Source of the DNA: Microcyclospora pomicola
Lineage: Eukaryota > Ascomycota > Dothideomycetes > Capnodiales
Direction: 5' to 3'
DNA length: 64,000 nt
NCBI GenBank assembly: GCA_002786065.1
Contig: NHNY01000038.1
Coordinates: 1 to 64,000 of the forward strand
A program made the position numbers and the translations under genes. Below are positions 22,976-33,499 of the stretch, one piece after another. Below the pieces are notes generated by a model. The model saw only the letters and a program-made list of their open reading frames with translations. It did no database searches and was not told the DNA's origin. The first letter of the stretch is position 1; each line of letters opens with the position of its first letter.

Positions 22976-24406
22976 ATGATCTCAATCCCCAACCCCGAGG
23001 ACTTCGATGTCTCTCTCGAAAATGGATTTCTCGCTTCGTCGCCACCGTTAGAGTCCTTGCCGGATGCATATTATGAGCCATGGGAGTACGTGATGAAGAA
23101 CTTGCAGGGCTTGATCTTGAGCAAGAGGCTGCGAGAAGTGGTAGACAAGATGCCCATGCTGACGACCGAGCGATTGACGGGCGAGCCGCAATGGCGGCGC
23201 GCATACAGCATTTTGGCCTTTATGGTGCACGCCTACATCTGGGGAGGTGGCAAGCCGAAGGAGTGGGTGCCGCCGCCACTCTCCGTCCCCTTCCTGGAGA
23301 TCTGTCGCCATCTGGAGCTTCCACCCGTTGCGACTTATGCTGGCTTGGTGCTTTGGAACTGGAAGCCAATCTTTGATGCCGAGTGTACCGATACACTGGC
23401 TAATCTGGACATGATGAACACCTTCACCGGTTCGCTAGACGAGAAATGGTTTTATTTGGTCAGCGTCGCATTCGAAGCTCGGGGAGCTCCCCTTATCCCA
23501 CTCATGCTCCGTGCCATCGAAGCAGCCGACCGGGGAGAGCGTGACACCGTCACCAATTGCTTGCGATCATTCGCTGAACGTCTGGAAGAACTAGGCGCTC
23601 TCCTCGCGCGAATGTACGAGAACTGCGATCCACACGTCTTCTACCACCGTCTACGACCTTACCTAGCTGGCAGCAAGAACATGGCGGACGCTGGTCTTCC
23701 CAACGGAGTCATCTTTGACAACGGTGGACCCATCAACAAACAACGCTATGTTCAATTCAGCGGCGGTAGTAACGCACAATCCAGCATCATTCAGTTCTTC
23801 GACATCGTCCTCAGCATCGAGCACAGGCCGATCGGTCAGACTCCTCATGGTCCCCAGATTGGCGACAAGAAGAAACTATCTAGACCGAGCGACAACTTCA
23901 TCACAGACATGCGTAGGTACATGCCTGGTCCGCACGCACGATTCCTACGAAGTGTCGAACAAGTGGCAAACCTTCGCACATTTGTGCAAGAGCACAAATT
24001 TGATCGCCAGCTCACCGTTGCATTCGACGCCTGTCTCGCCATGCTGAGCGGGCTGCGTGACAAGCATATGCAGATAGTCAGTCGCTACATCATCATCCCG
24101 AGCCACGCGGCGAAGAAGGTACAAGCTGCAAAGGTGGAGGAAAAGCTTGCTGAGCTCGGTCTTCAGGACAAGAAGTCCACTCCCGTTGCGAAGAAGGAGC
24201 TTCGCGGTACAGGAGGCTCACCGTTGATCACATTCCTCCGACAAGCAAGGGATGAAACAGGGGAGCCAGCGGTCGATGCTTGGGCACGCAGGCTGCTCAG
24301 CCGAAGCCGTGTGAAGCTCGACGATGCGGAACCCAAGGTCGCCGTCAGTGGATTGGCGTCTCAGTGGACCGTGGGTTCCAGCGATGGTGGTCTATGCGCG
24401 GTTTGA
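22976..24406 (+). CDS. Indoleamine 2,3-dioxygenase
   Basis: Single exon, 476 aa from the ATG at 22976 (context CACCATGA). A TTG 72 nt upstream is in frame but not a likely fungal start. The heme enzyme opens the indole ring of L-tryptophan to N-formylkynurenine, the first step toward NAD or kynurenines. Signatures seen are WKPIF after a helical N-terminal domain, FSGGSNAQSSIIQFFDIVL, and MRRYMPGPHARFL, whose His (about residue 320) corresponds to the proximal heme ligand. RDKHMQIVSRYIIIP closes the domain. The length is within the range of fungal IDOs, which often come in several paralogues with different affinities. The following gene is an NCS1 permease on the same strand. Confidence 0.93.
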   Translation: MISIPNPEDFDVSLENGFLASSPPLESLPDAYYEPWEYVMKNLQGLILSKRLREVVDKMPMLTTERLTGEPQWRRAYSILAFMVHAYIWGGGKPKEWVPPPLSVPFLEICRHLELPPVATYAGLVLWNWKPIFDAECTDTLANLDMMNTFTGSLDEKWFYLVSVAFEARGAPLIPLMLRAIEAADRGERDTVTNCLRSFAERLEELGALLARMYENCDPHVFYHRLRPYLAGSKNMADAGLPNGVIFDNGGPINKQRYVQFSGGSNAQSSIIQFFDIVLSIEHRPIGQTPHGPQIGDKKKLSRPSDNFITDMRRYMPGPHARFLRSVEQVANLRTFVQEHKFDRQLTVAFDACLAMLSGLRDKHMQIVSRYIIIPSHAAKKVQAAKVEEKLAELGLQDKKSTPVAKKELRGTGGSPLITFLRQARDETGEPAVDAWARRLLSRSRVKLDDAEPKVAVSGLASQWTVGSSDGGLCAV

Positions 24407-25526
24407 GAAAGAAGGATGCTGCAAAGCAATGTTTACATGACGGAAAGACAATCAAAAATGCGATGATCATGACGGAAATGTACATATGGGCAAGGCTTCT
24501 GTCATTGCATGGATCTTACTCCGCACGGTAGCTGGAGTAACTATGCATTATACAATTTACCAACTGCCCAACGTTCTTTTAGTGATTTCAGACGTGTTCT
24601 GCTTTCAAACCCCTGAGCCAAAGCTCAATTGCAGTGATCCCGGGCTGTGACTGCATCACAGGGCATGTACATACACGTACACGAAGACCAATATGGGAGC
24701 AGCATGATCACACACAACTGCGAAGCATTAACAGTTGCAATGGCCCGTCGAAACATGCATCCGGCTCGGAGAAGTCTATCACATGGCGTACATCATTGAA
24801 CGGTACATATTCTCGCATCTGCCGTTTTCTTCCTTTTCCACGCCGTTCAAGTCGCAGTTGCATCGTTGCATCACGTGTAAGTAGCGTGGGGAATAATAAC
24901 ACGATATGCAACTCACAGTAGTTCTCCAGCCCGAAGACGGCCCCTCGATCGAGTAAGAAGCGGCGGCCGACGGCGAAGTCGGGATCAGGACGACAAATAC
25001 GCGCGGCGCAGACGAAATATACGCAACCGAGCCATCCAGCTGACTCGATAGTATCGAGCAACGCTGGCCGGAAGCCTCATCTGCCAAGTCGATAAGAGGG
25101 CATATCTATCGTCAAACATGCGTGGTACACCACGCATCGTGCGGCACTTGACGATGCCACGCCGTCGAATACCTACGGCCAGCTATATCATCAAACTATT
25201 CTGACCGCAGGATACATAAAGATCCGCGTGCGCTCTATGTGGGTTCATTAATCGTGGTCTTTGGTCTTTTCTTCACTATCTCTCCCCGTCGAGCTTCTAG
25301 CAGAGGCAATATCATAGCTGACCACTCTGGCTTCGTTGGAGGGTCAGCAATTGTCATCATTGTTTTTCTGAGGACTGGGATTCTTCTACCCTGCCTTGGC
25401 TAGCTCCGTACACTGTCAGGGAGATACCTCAATTATTAGGATACCATACTGTCCTCAAGGCAATACTTAAGCCCGGGAATACCGCTCCAAAATTCATACC
25501 TCTTGCGCTTCATCACATCTGGCGCA
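24407..25526. other. Intergenic
   Basis: No convincing ORF. Presumably the 3' UTR of the IDO gene and the promoter of the NCS1 gene. Confidence 0.5.
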
Positions 25527-27296
25527 ATGGACAGTATCAAGGACACGAAGATCGCCCGATTCTTCGACAAGTTCGCTGTCGAAAGCGAGCCGGGTCTGAC
25601 CCATGCTCAACTCATGCTGGCCAACGAAGATCTCAAGCCCGTAGAGCCGGAACGTCGACAATGGCGCTCTCGCAACTTCGTCGCCTTCTGGATAGCCGAT
25701 AGTTTCAACATCAACACCTGGATGATTGCCAGTGCGAGTATCTCGAGCACGCCCGGTCTTTCATGGTGGCAGGCTTGGCTCTGTGTCTGGGTCGGCTACT
25801 CGATCGCAGCTTGCTTCATCTGCCTGACCGGTCGCATTGGTGCCAGATATCACATCAGCTTTCCCGTGGTCTCTCGTAGCTCTTTCGGTATCTGGGGTGC
25901 GCTCTGGCCGGTCTTGAACCGCGCGGGTATGGCATGTGTCTGGTACGGCGTTCAGGCGTGGATCGGTGGCACTTGCGTGTACTTGATGATCCGTGCGATA
26001 TGGCCATCCTGGGACAAGTATGGCGACAACGGCTCGAAGAACACGTTGCCAGCGTCGTCTGGCACCAATACGCGCGACTTCGTTTCGTTCTTTCTCTTCT
26101 GGCTCTGCTCGCTTCCGTTCCTGTGGTTCCCCGTACACAAAATCAGACATTTGTTCACGGTCAAGGCGTACTTCGTTCCAGCTGCTGGAGTTGCGTTCTT
26201 CATCTGGGCTATCGTGCGTGCTCATGGTATTGGCCCGATTGTGCACCAAAAGGCGACTGCGACCGGTAGCACTCTCGCTTGGTTGATCGTCAAGGGCATC
26301 ATGTCCTCTATCGCCAACTTTGCGACATTAATCGTGAATGATCCCGACTTCGCACGCTTCGCCCGTCGACCAAACGATGCACTGTGGTCGCAGCTCTTCA
26401 CCATCCCCATCGGCTTTGCCGTGACAAGCTTCATCGGTATCATTGTCTCGTCCTCGAGCAGTGTCATCTATGGCACTGCCATCTGGTCTCCTCTCTCGCT
26501 ATTGGCACAGTTTCTCGAAGACCCAGATGTCACTGGTGGTGGCCGGTTCGGCGTGTTCATCATCGCTGCGGCTTTCGCGCTTGCACAACTCGGAACGAAC
26601 ATTGCTGCCAACTCCATCAGTGCTGGAACTGGTAAGCATCCATCATTGCATTGGATTTGTAGTTGAAATACTAATCAAACGACTTTAGACATGACCGCCC
26701 TACTTCCAAGATACATCAACATCCGCCGCGGCTCCTATATTTGCGCCATCATCGGTCTCGTCATGTGCCCATGGAACCTCCTCAAGACCTCCAACAGCTT
26801 CACCACCTACCTCTCCTCCTACAGTGTCTTCCTCTCCTCCATCGCCGGCGTCATCATCAGCGACTACTACTTCGTCCGCAAAGGCTACCTCCAGACCGCG
26901 AATCTCTACTCCGCCCAGTCCAACGGCCCGTACTACTACACCTGGGGCATTCACTGGCGCGGCTACGCCGCCTACATCGCCGGCATCCTCATCAACGTCG
27001 TCGGCTTCGCCGGCGCTGTCGGTGCTCGCGTTCCAGTCGGTGCCACCTATCTCTACAACCTCAACTACTTCGGCGGCTTCATCATCGCCGCCGCCGTCTA
27101 CTACATCCTCTGCCGCCTCTCCCCCATCCCCGCCACCAGCGATATCTGGCTCGAGGTGAACGACGACGTCGACCCGCGCACCGGCAGTCTGGTGTACGGT
27201 GTTGGGCACGAGCATGACGATGCTGAGATCGCATCTGTGCACGGCCCGACGGAGTATGCCAAGGGTGTGTACCCGACGAAACCGACGGAGTTTTGA
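25527..27296 (+). CDS. NCS1-family nucleobase/allantoin-type permease
   Basis: Exons 25527..26631 and 26689..27296 give 570 aa. The 57-nt intron has a GTAAGC donor, CTAAT branch site and TAG acceptor, and splits the Asp in SAGT-D-MTALLP. Typical NCS1 features are visible: the N-terminal WRSRNFVAFWIADSFNINTW entry, SFPVVSRSSFGIWGA, ANFATLIVNDPDFARFAR and a C-terminal YFVRKGYL. About 12 membrane segments can be seen. The family imports uracil, allantoin, uridine, cytosine or related compounds with protons. The Fur-type fungal subgroup fits best, but the substrate is not determined. The 5' TTG at 25503 was not used; the ATG at 25527 was preferred. It ends 367 bp before the first UstYa-like gene, which is on the opposite strand. 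Confidence 0.9.
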
Positions 27297-27662
27297 GCTC
27301 AATATATAGAACGTTTTGATGAACTATCGTAGTACGGTAATTTATTGGTTACATGAAGTCGACAGGGCTTTCGTCTGATCAGTTACGGTTTCGTACAGTG
27401 GTTCCTATAGTTGGTGGAAGTACTGTACTGTTCGACCAGTTTGCTCTACGAAAGCAGGGACCACGGTCATGCAAGTCCTCGACGATGCGAACCGTGCGGG
27501 TGCTCGTGTCATTCATCGACACTAGGTACTCTAAGAAGAGACAATGTCGCATCTCATGGCAGCGACATCGTTGGCATAGGACCCACCAGAGAAGTCACGA
27601 GAAAGTCACCTAAGTCACGATGATACAGAATACATGTTCAAACCACCGCCACGAAACGCCGA

Positions 27663-28517
27663 CTAGCTGACACCTTTGACGTTACGCGAGCGATGCGTGG
27701 CCGCAAAGTCCATGATCTGATCCCAGCTGCGGCACTGGTGTTGGATGGAATAGCCATCGACGCCGGGCCCGAAGGTACCGTCGTCGTACTGCTTGTAGTG
27801 CTCGAGCGTCATGTCTCCGGAACACATTACCGCCTATAGCATTGTTGGCCGTCAGTTGAGTGTACGAAATATCGGTAGACTCCGAACACGGGCGATGACT
27901 TACCTGTCGTAAGTAATCGACGCAGTGGTCTACATGCCACCCGCCGTCCTCGCCCGGCTCTGCGTCGCGGCGGTGGTGATGTTCGTGCTCCTCAGGCTTC
28001 CCGGCGCGGAGGTTGTTGATGGTGTTCCGGATCATCGCGAGACAGTGGATCTGGTGAAACACGGAGAGACAGTACTCGCCAGACCCGTCGTGTAGCGTGT
28101 GGCTGCCGCCGAGGCCTTGCTGCTGGTCGAGCGGCACTTTGACGAACCCCTTGCCCGTGGGAATGAGCTCGTTCCATGGAGAGTGCTTCCCCGAGCTTTG
28201 GTTGAAGCGGTAGTCTGGCGTGAAGAGGACTGGTTCGGTCGATACTGCGTGAGGGTGAGTATATGCATAAGTTCCTGTGTGAGGTCCTTGTTGTAGAACT
28301 TACTGGTGGGTATGAAGCCTGTGATTCTTGTGCTTATGATCGTGGATAATGTTATGACCATCAATATAGTCACGCTGGAAAGGCCCAACACTGTCCAGAT
28401 GATGGGCTTTCGATACCATGATATTGACTTTGTTCGGGGAGCTCCATGATCATATGTCTTCTCGTCGTGTGGAGACAATAACCGTGATGAGTCTGATCCA
28501 GAGTAAGAGGAATCCAT
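27663..28517 (-). CDS. UstYa-like (DUF3328) oxidase, cluster gene A
   Basis: Modelled as complement(27663..27833, 27904..28244, 28304..28517), 241 aa. All junctions keep the frame and have GTAAGT donors. One membrane segment lies at about residues 39-61, then TGFIPTISTEPVLFTPDYRFNQ. The two diagnostic motifs are HQIHC (135-139) and HVDHC (175-179), followed by the AVMCSGDMTLE block (186-196). In ustiloxin, phomopsin and asperipin pathways, proteins of this family catalyse oxidative cyclisation of precursor peptides, probably through metal bound by these His residues. It is membrane-anchored with the catalytic part in the secretory lumen (inferred). It is the first gene of the peptide cluster and is separated from gene B by about 490 bp. 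Confidence 0.9.
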
Positions 28518-29009
28518 GGCGATGGTTTGTAGAGTGAAGTTGAGGGGCGGAGGGGGACTGCCCATGGTACTCGAGCCGTGGCTTGGGCCAAGCTCGACAA
28601 GCTCGACAAGCAATGCCCTGTAGGTCTCGCAAGGTCAGACCCTGCATAGGCTAGCATTCTGTAGGAGGTCGGTCATTTAGCAGTTCCTTCAGCCATTGTC
28701 GATCATATCACATAGCTCTGCTTGCCAAGGCATGCATGTAAGAAACAGCATTACGACCATTCCTTCGCGATGCTACATTGCTCCACCCAGGCAGCTTAAG
28801 GCAGTTCCTCGTTCACCATCCCCGCTCGAAGACTACATCACCATGATGAGAGGACCATAGAACAATAATCGAGCTCGAAAGGTTGAACGGTGGTTTGACA
28901 AGAGTTCTGAACTATGTACCACCCACATTCTTTGCTGAAGTATCTGCTTATCTGCGAATCGTGACCAGATCCTGATAATTGCACATTCATACCCATAGAA
29001 TACTGAAGC
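28518..29009. other. Intergenic between cluster genes A and B
   Basis: Upstream region of gene A and downstream region of gene B, both on the minus strand. Small ORFs here do not look real. Confidence 0.5.
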
Positions 29010-29636
29010 TCACGACCAAGGCGTCCGTTCGCAAGTGTACATTCCCAAGCCAGTCCAAGTTGTCGCATTCCAAGCCTCCGCGCTCGTGCTGAGCATCGAA
29101 ACACAATGCGTCGCGTGGTGTGGGTTCAGTGTCTTCTTGTCCAGCCAAGCGATCTTGTTCTCCATGGCGTACATCAGTTTGCGGTAGAGAAACAAACAGT
29201 GCTCCAGATGGTAGCCTGGTCTGTTGGTCCAGAGATCCACCGATTCGGCTCGCTCGAGCTGTTCTAGAGACAATGGTTGTGTCATGTTTTCGTCTGAATA
29301 CCACTGCCACTTTGCGAATGGATCGTTTTGACGGGTGACTTCTGGAAACTGACATTGTGGCGGCATCCATCCATAGACCATGGGTTCCAATACACACCCT
29401 CGAGCGCGAGCTTCGCTGGACGTGCGACCGCAATTCGTGATATGCGGCTTTGTTTGCCAGAGCTTTTTCAGCGACCAAGTTGAGCCCGCGGCAGCTCCTC
29501 CAAGGACTGCCAGGATGATAATCAACCCAATGCCGGAGATTTGAAGTTTTGACAGCCGCCGTGGTGTCCTTGGTGCCACATTGAAATCATGTTCCTCGTC
29601 ATGAAGGTGCTCATATTTGCCACCGTTGCGGTCCAT
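29010..29636 (-). CDS. Divergent membrane protein with two HxxHC motifs, UstYa-like (cluster gene B)
   Basis: Single exon, 208 aa, ATG at 29636. A basic N-terminus leads to one membrane segment (about residues 33-52). The lumenal part has CVLEPMVYGWMPPQC, WQWYSDENM, and two HxxHC motifs: HLEHC (143-147) and HATHC (174-178). The spacing between motifs (about 31 residues) and the flanking sequence differ from the three classic UstYa genes here (about 40, 43 and 30). The C/W-rich segment before the first motif is not seen in the others. I infer a distant DUF3328 relative that may supply a further oxidation or crosslink. Position between gene A and precursor 1 supports membership of the cluster. 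It is possibly a separate family that happens to share the motif. Confidence 0.75.
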   Translation of the reverse strand: MDRNGGKYEHLHDEEHDFNVAPRTPRRLSKLQISGIGLIIILAVLGGAAAGSTWSLKKLWQTKPHITNCGRTSSEARARGCVLEPMVYGWMPPQCQFPEVTRQNDPFAKWQWYSDENMTQPLSLEQLERAESVDLWTNRPGYHLEHCLFLYRKLMYAMENKIAWLDKKTLNPHHATHCVSMLSTSAEAWNATTWTGLGMYTCERTPWS

Positions 29637-30557
29637 ACCAAGAGACTTGCTCGCAAGAGTAGGGTTAAAGAACAGGGAGGAAATGACTGTCGTTCACAAC
29701 ATCCATGATATCCACGGCTTTGGCAACAATCCGAGGGTACACAGCTTTGTCGCTTGCTAAGGGTCATACCGCGATGCGACGTTACCCACCTTTGACGAAT
29801 CCAATGCTATCGCTGCCGATTATACCTCCTGCATGGGTTGATAAGCAGAGCTTGACACATGACCGGTGTGATGTGCGAAGGATTAATGAGCGGCTGGAAT
29901 AGTGGAGGCTGATGTGAGCACAAAAATGTAGTGGTACTGGCCGATGTGACGTGATCTGCGGCACTTATGGCCTAAGTCAGTCAAGTACTTCTCTCTTGTA
30001 GGATTCTTCATGATAGTGAAGCGAAGGAAGATGTTGATCAGATGAAAGAGGCCGCCGCTTCTGTGAGCACCGATGTACAGTATGTGTGGATATGCGGGAA
30101 ATGCGATGGTGTTTCGTGCGTCTCATTGGTCAATTTGACTTCACGAAGGATCGCGGATGCTTGGCACAACCACTTCACATCCTCTACAGATGCAGTCATC
30201 TTGTCTCGCCTTCCTCTTTGGTGAGAAGCCGTGTCTCGAATCGATTGATAAGGGTACATATTATGAGCCCCTCCATGGTGCCCCGCATGTTGTGTTACGA
30301 TCATCTGTACGAAAGCCTGGCTCTACCTTGGCATCGGTGTAGGCGAGCCAGGATCAACACAGCTATTGAAGGAATTTTCAGCTGGAACTTCGCATAACAG
30401 TCCACATGAGATGATACGAATCGGTCAAACGACCGAAATTGATACACCTTTGGGCCTATATAGCAATGCCTCAGCACGGATGGCAACTAGTAACATCCCT
30501 GACCATTGGTAGCGAGGCTCTTTCTCGAGGAAAAAGATGGGACTGGCGAGAGGACAT
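29637..30557. other. Intergenic between precursor 1 and gene B
   Basis: Contains the downstream part of precursor 1 and the upstream region of gene B. Short ORFs lack any family signature. Confidence 0.5.
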
Positions 30558-31024
30558 CTACTCAGCCTGTGCAGCTTCGCCATCCTCGTCCGCCGAAACG
30601 ACGTAGAAGCCGTTCGTGGGGCTGTACGTCTGGCGTTTCTTGGCCTGGGCAGCTTCACCATCCTCATCTGGTCCAACGACATAAAAGCCGTTCGTGAGTT
30701 CGCTCTGACGCTTTTCAACCTCGGCAGCTTCTCCGTCTTCGTCTGCAGAGACGACGTAGAAGCCATTCGTTGGGCTGTAAGTCTGGCGTTTCTTGGCTTG
30801 CGCAGCTTCACCATCCTCATCTGGTCCAACGACATAAAAGCCGTTCGTGAGTTCGCTCTGGCGTTTTTCAACCTCGGCAGCTTCTCCGTCTTCGTCTGCC
30901 TCAACAGAGTATAACGAATTGGTTATGCCAGCTGGGTTGCGCCTCTCGGCTTGAGCAGCTTCACCATCTTCATTTGCGGAAACAACGTAAAAGCCGTTTG
31001 TTGGACTGTAGGTCTGACGCTTGT
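30558..31024 (-). repeat. Tandem repeats in precursor 1, 153-nt higher-order period
   Basis: A pair of 26- and 25-residue units (78 + 75 nt) is repeated. For example, the cluster at 30650-30715 recurs 153 nt later at 30803-30868 almost unchanged. The unit nearest the N-terminus and the one coding LYSV are the most diverged. Confidence 0.85.
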
Positions 31025-31141
31025 CTAGAAGCAACAAGTCAGCTGTTGAACACTGGGGGAGATGTTGAAGTCCCTACCAACAGGAGCGGCGACACCTAGA
31101 CCCATAAGGCATGCCAGAGCAAACACGGTGACGGACTTCAT
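30558..31141 (-). CDS. Repeat-containing secreted RiPP precursor 1 (dikaritin type)
   Basis: Modelled as complement(30558..31024, 31078..31141), 176 aa; the 53-nt intron (GTAGGG...CTAG) lies just after the signal peptide, which ends VAA-PV (about residue 19-21). A DKR follows. Then come six repeats of 24-26 residues, each starting after KR, RR or KKR and sharing a core TNGFYVV or, once, TNSLYSV, followed by an acidic DEDGEAA spacer. The dibasic sites fit Kex2 processing. Five of the six released units begin with Gln, so pyroglutamate is possible. The conserved Tyr in each core could take part in ether or similar crosslinks, as in known dikaritins. Beyond the signal peptide the protein is only repeats. 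It could in principle be an unmodified Kex2-processed secreted peptide, but the UstYa neighbours make the modified type more likely. Confidence 0.88.
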
Positions 31142-31497
31142 GATCGTAGCTGTCTCAAAGTATGGGATAGAATCAAGTGAAGGATAGATATGCTGGAACC
31201 AAATCTTTAAGTCAAGCCAGGGTTCGCGTATCGCACAATATATATTCCTGGACCATCATACTCTTGTTAACTGTGTCTACTCTTGGGACGGCTCCTTAGT
31301 TGATGATCTGCACAATGTAACGTATCAATGCACTCACGGGAAGCCTTCCTGACACGCACGTAAGACGGAAGGTGGAGTCTTACAGATAGTAGCTGACCAT
31401 TCCGTCAGATCTTGGCATTTAGCTACAGCACTTTGGCCGTCTCTGACGACGACTCGGGTAGCATCTGGAAGACAGCTTCATTGTATTCGCCGGCAAG
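31142..31497. promoter_or_regulatory. Divergent promoter region of precursor 1 and cluster gene D
   Basis: 356 bp separate the start codons of two oppositely transcribed cluster genes, so they may share control. An aatatatatt element at 31237-31246 lies about 96-105 bp upstream of the precursor 1 ATG and could be its TATA box. No factor binding site can be named. Confidence 0.5.
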
Positions 31498-32419
31498 ATG
31501 GGGAACTCTTGCGATCTTGATGAGAGCCGTAACCTCCTCCTCGATGGAGACGACGTCAGACACGGTGCCTCTCCGAAAAGACGCTTTACTCCTGCACTTT
31601 ATTTACTTTGCATAATTTTGTCCAATCTGTTCACGTCCATTATCGCGTTCAGCGCAGGTGCGATATGGAATGACCGGAAAGTCGCTGACCTAGATCACAC
31701 GCAAGCCTCATCATTGCTATTCGACGATTCACTATACGAAAACATAGACGGTGACTCGAGACACCTGGTTCGATTTTCACCAATATCGTTCCAACCTTCG
31801 CCATACACAGCACCCGCTGGACCAAGCGTAGATGAAGCATGGACCGCACTTGGGGTCGAATGTAAGCGAGAATGCGATTGAATCGCAATGCAGAATCTAA
31901 CAGCTTTGTGCAGATCGGACATTTCTTGTGCCAGTATCGAAAGGTCCAGCGTTCGGTATATCAGAAGATCACGTTGTGGTACCGGCGGATGCGCCTGGTA
32001 TACACAATCAATCTGGCTATGCGGTTGACATGGAAGCAATGCATCAACTACATTGTCTGAACCTGATCCGCAAAGGACAGTTCTACAACCATGCATATTA
32101 CTCGTCCCCGGAGCAACTCAAACACCGACCATCTTGGGCGTTTCGGGATCCAGAGGAAAACATCAAAGCCCACATCAATCACTGCATCGATGCACTCCGA
32201 GAGCGTATCATGTGTGCAGCAGATAACGATGTGCTGCCCTATTACTGGAAGAACGACAACGGCATGACCATCTCCGATTTCGCCGTATCCCGCCAATGTA
32301 AGAACTTCGACAGCTTACGGAGATGGGCGGAGGAGCATCAGATTGAGCAATGGGACAAGTCTTACCAGTTGTCAACGCCGGAAGGAGCGTACATAGCTTC
32401 AGACATCCTCAGCTCATAA
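31498..32419 (+). CDS. UstYa-like (DUF3328) oxidase, cluster gene D
   Basis: Exons 31498..31861 and 31914..32419 give 289 aa. The 52-nt intron (GTAAGC...CAG, branch CTAAC) splits the Tyr in ALGVE-Y-RTFLVP. A membrane segment lies at about 33-57 (after PKRRFTPALYLL). Conserved blocks are SVDEAWTALGV, then HQLHC (165-169) and HINHC (208-212), followed by ALRERIMCAADNDVLPYYW. This matches typical UstYa proteins closely. In the family the membrane segment is thought to place the HxxHC domain in the secretory pathway, where the precursor passes. Its end is 32 bp from the end of gene E (convergent). Confidence 0.92.
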
Positions 32420-32451
32420 CATTCTGTACGTTAAACGTGGCTTGAATTGCT

Positions 32452-33499
32452 TCATGAATCACCCCACCTAGCTGTCATCTCTTCCTGAGTTATTCTACCT
32501 CCGTCCAGCTGCAGTTGCCACCACTGTCGTGGCGCGCTCACGTTCTTTTCACCTCCTTGGCGTTCCCATCCATCCATCCAACCTTCTTCTTTCCAACTGA
32601 AGAAATGGCTGACGTCGGTAGGCAAACGCTCAAACTCTCGTATAGCATCGTAGTCACGGCACTTCATGTTGACGACAAAGTCCGGCACCGGGTTGGTAGA
32701 AAGCTCCCACCAGTTGAATGTGATAACTTCTGTCGAGGCGTGGCATTGTAATGTCTCCAGAAGCATATCGATGCAATGATACCTGTGATACGACCTTTCA
32801 GCCTTTGAAATGAAGATGGGGAGGGATGGTCACCTACATATGATCCATGTGAAGCGGTGACGAGCTCCCATTGGGATAGTAGTACTCCGAAAAGAGATTC
32901 TTCCTGAGACTGTCGAGGCAGTGAATCTGATGGTTCGCGGCGAGGTACGCAATATTGCTACCAGGTCGATCTGGATGCTGGACTGTATACTCTGGATTCT
33001 TCCCAACGCGACGAACGGCTTCGTCGTCTATGAGCATAATTTGTGGATTTGCAAGCTCTGCCCAGAGCTCGTCGACCTATCTGATGTCAGCGAGTCCACG
33101 GTGACAAGAGAACGAGCAAAAGCCTACCTCTGAGCTCGGATACTGCGCATATCTGCTGTGAGCATATAGCGTATTGTCACGCTGAACATTTACGAGAGGG
33201 ATTTCCACAGAATCAAGGATGGGAGCTGTTTGGTAATGAGTCCAATTGATCTTCAGGCGAAGGGTTGCAAGCTTACAATAAGTAGATACCCGTTTTATGG
33301 CCGCGTTCATGGGTCCACGGTTCATCTTAGAAGCCAGCATCACCAACAGAATAGCGGTGCAGAACGAGATGACATTAGACGAGATCAGAGTGATCGTAGT
33401 CCATTTCCGTGCTCTCGAGTGCTTCTGATCGATTGTACCATCCGTACTATATTCGGTCGCTTCATCTAGAAGTCTATATTGCTCATGTTTCGATGACAT
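32452..33499 (-). CDS. UstYa-like (DUF3328) oxidase, cluster gene E
   Basis: Modelled as complement(32452..32782, 32838..33076, 33128..33225, 33277..33499), 296 aa. Every junction keeps the frame. The second motif is split by the last intron: DHM|YHC. A membrane segment (about 45-67) precedes SSEVDELWAEL. The motifs are HQIHC (156-160) and HMYHC (186-190), then IDMLLETLQCHASTEV. The C-terminus is longer than usual and rich in Trp/Gly (FFSWKEEGWMDGWERQGG). It may be a real extension or an unrecognised intron. It is divergent from precursor 2, which lies 893 bp away. Confidence 0.85.

Noticed and set aside
26700-27302. 200-codon minus-strand ORF opposite the NCS1 second exon
   Set aside because: It is the antisense shadow of codon-biased coding sequence (Val/Asp/Gly/Glu-rich).
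30425-30914. ORFs in other frames of the precursor 1 repeat (one on each strand)
   Set aside because: They mirror the repetitive DNA of precursor 1 and lack a signal peptide or family match; the spliced frame with signal peptide and KR sites explains the sequence.
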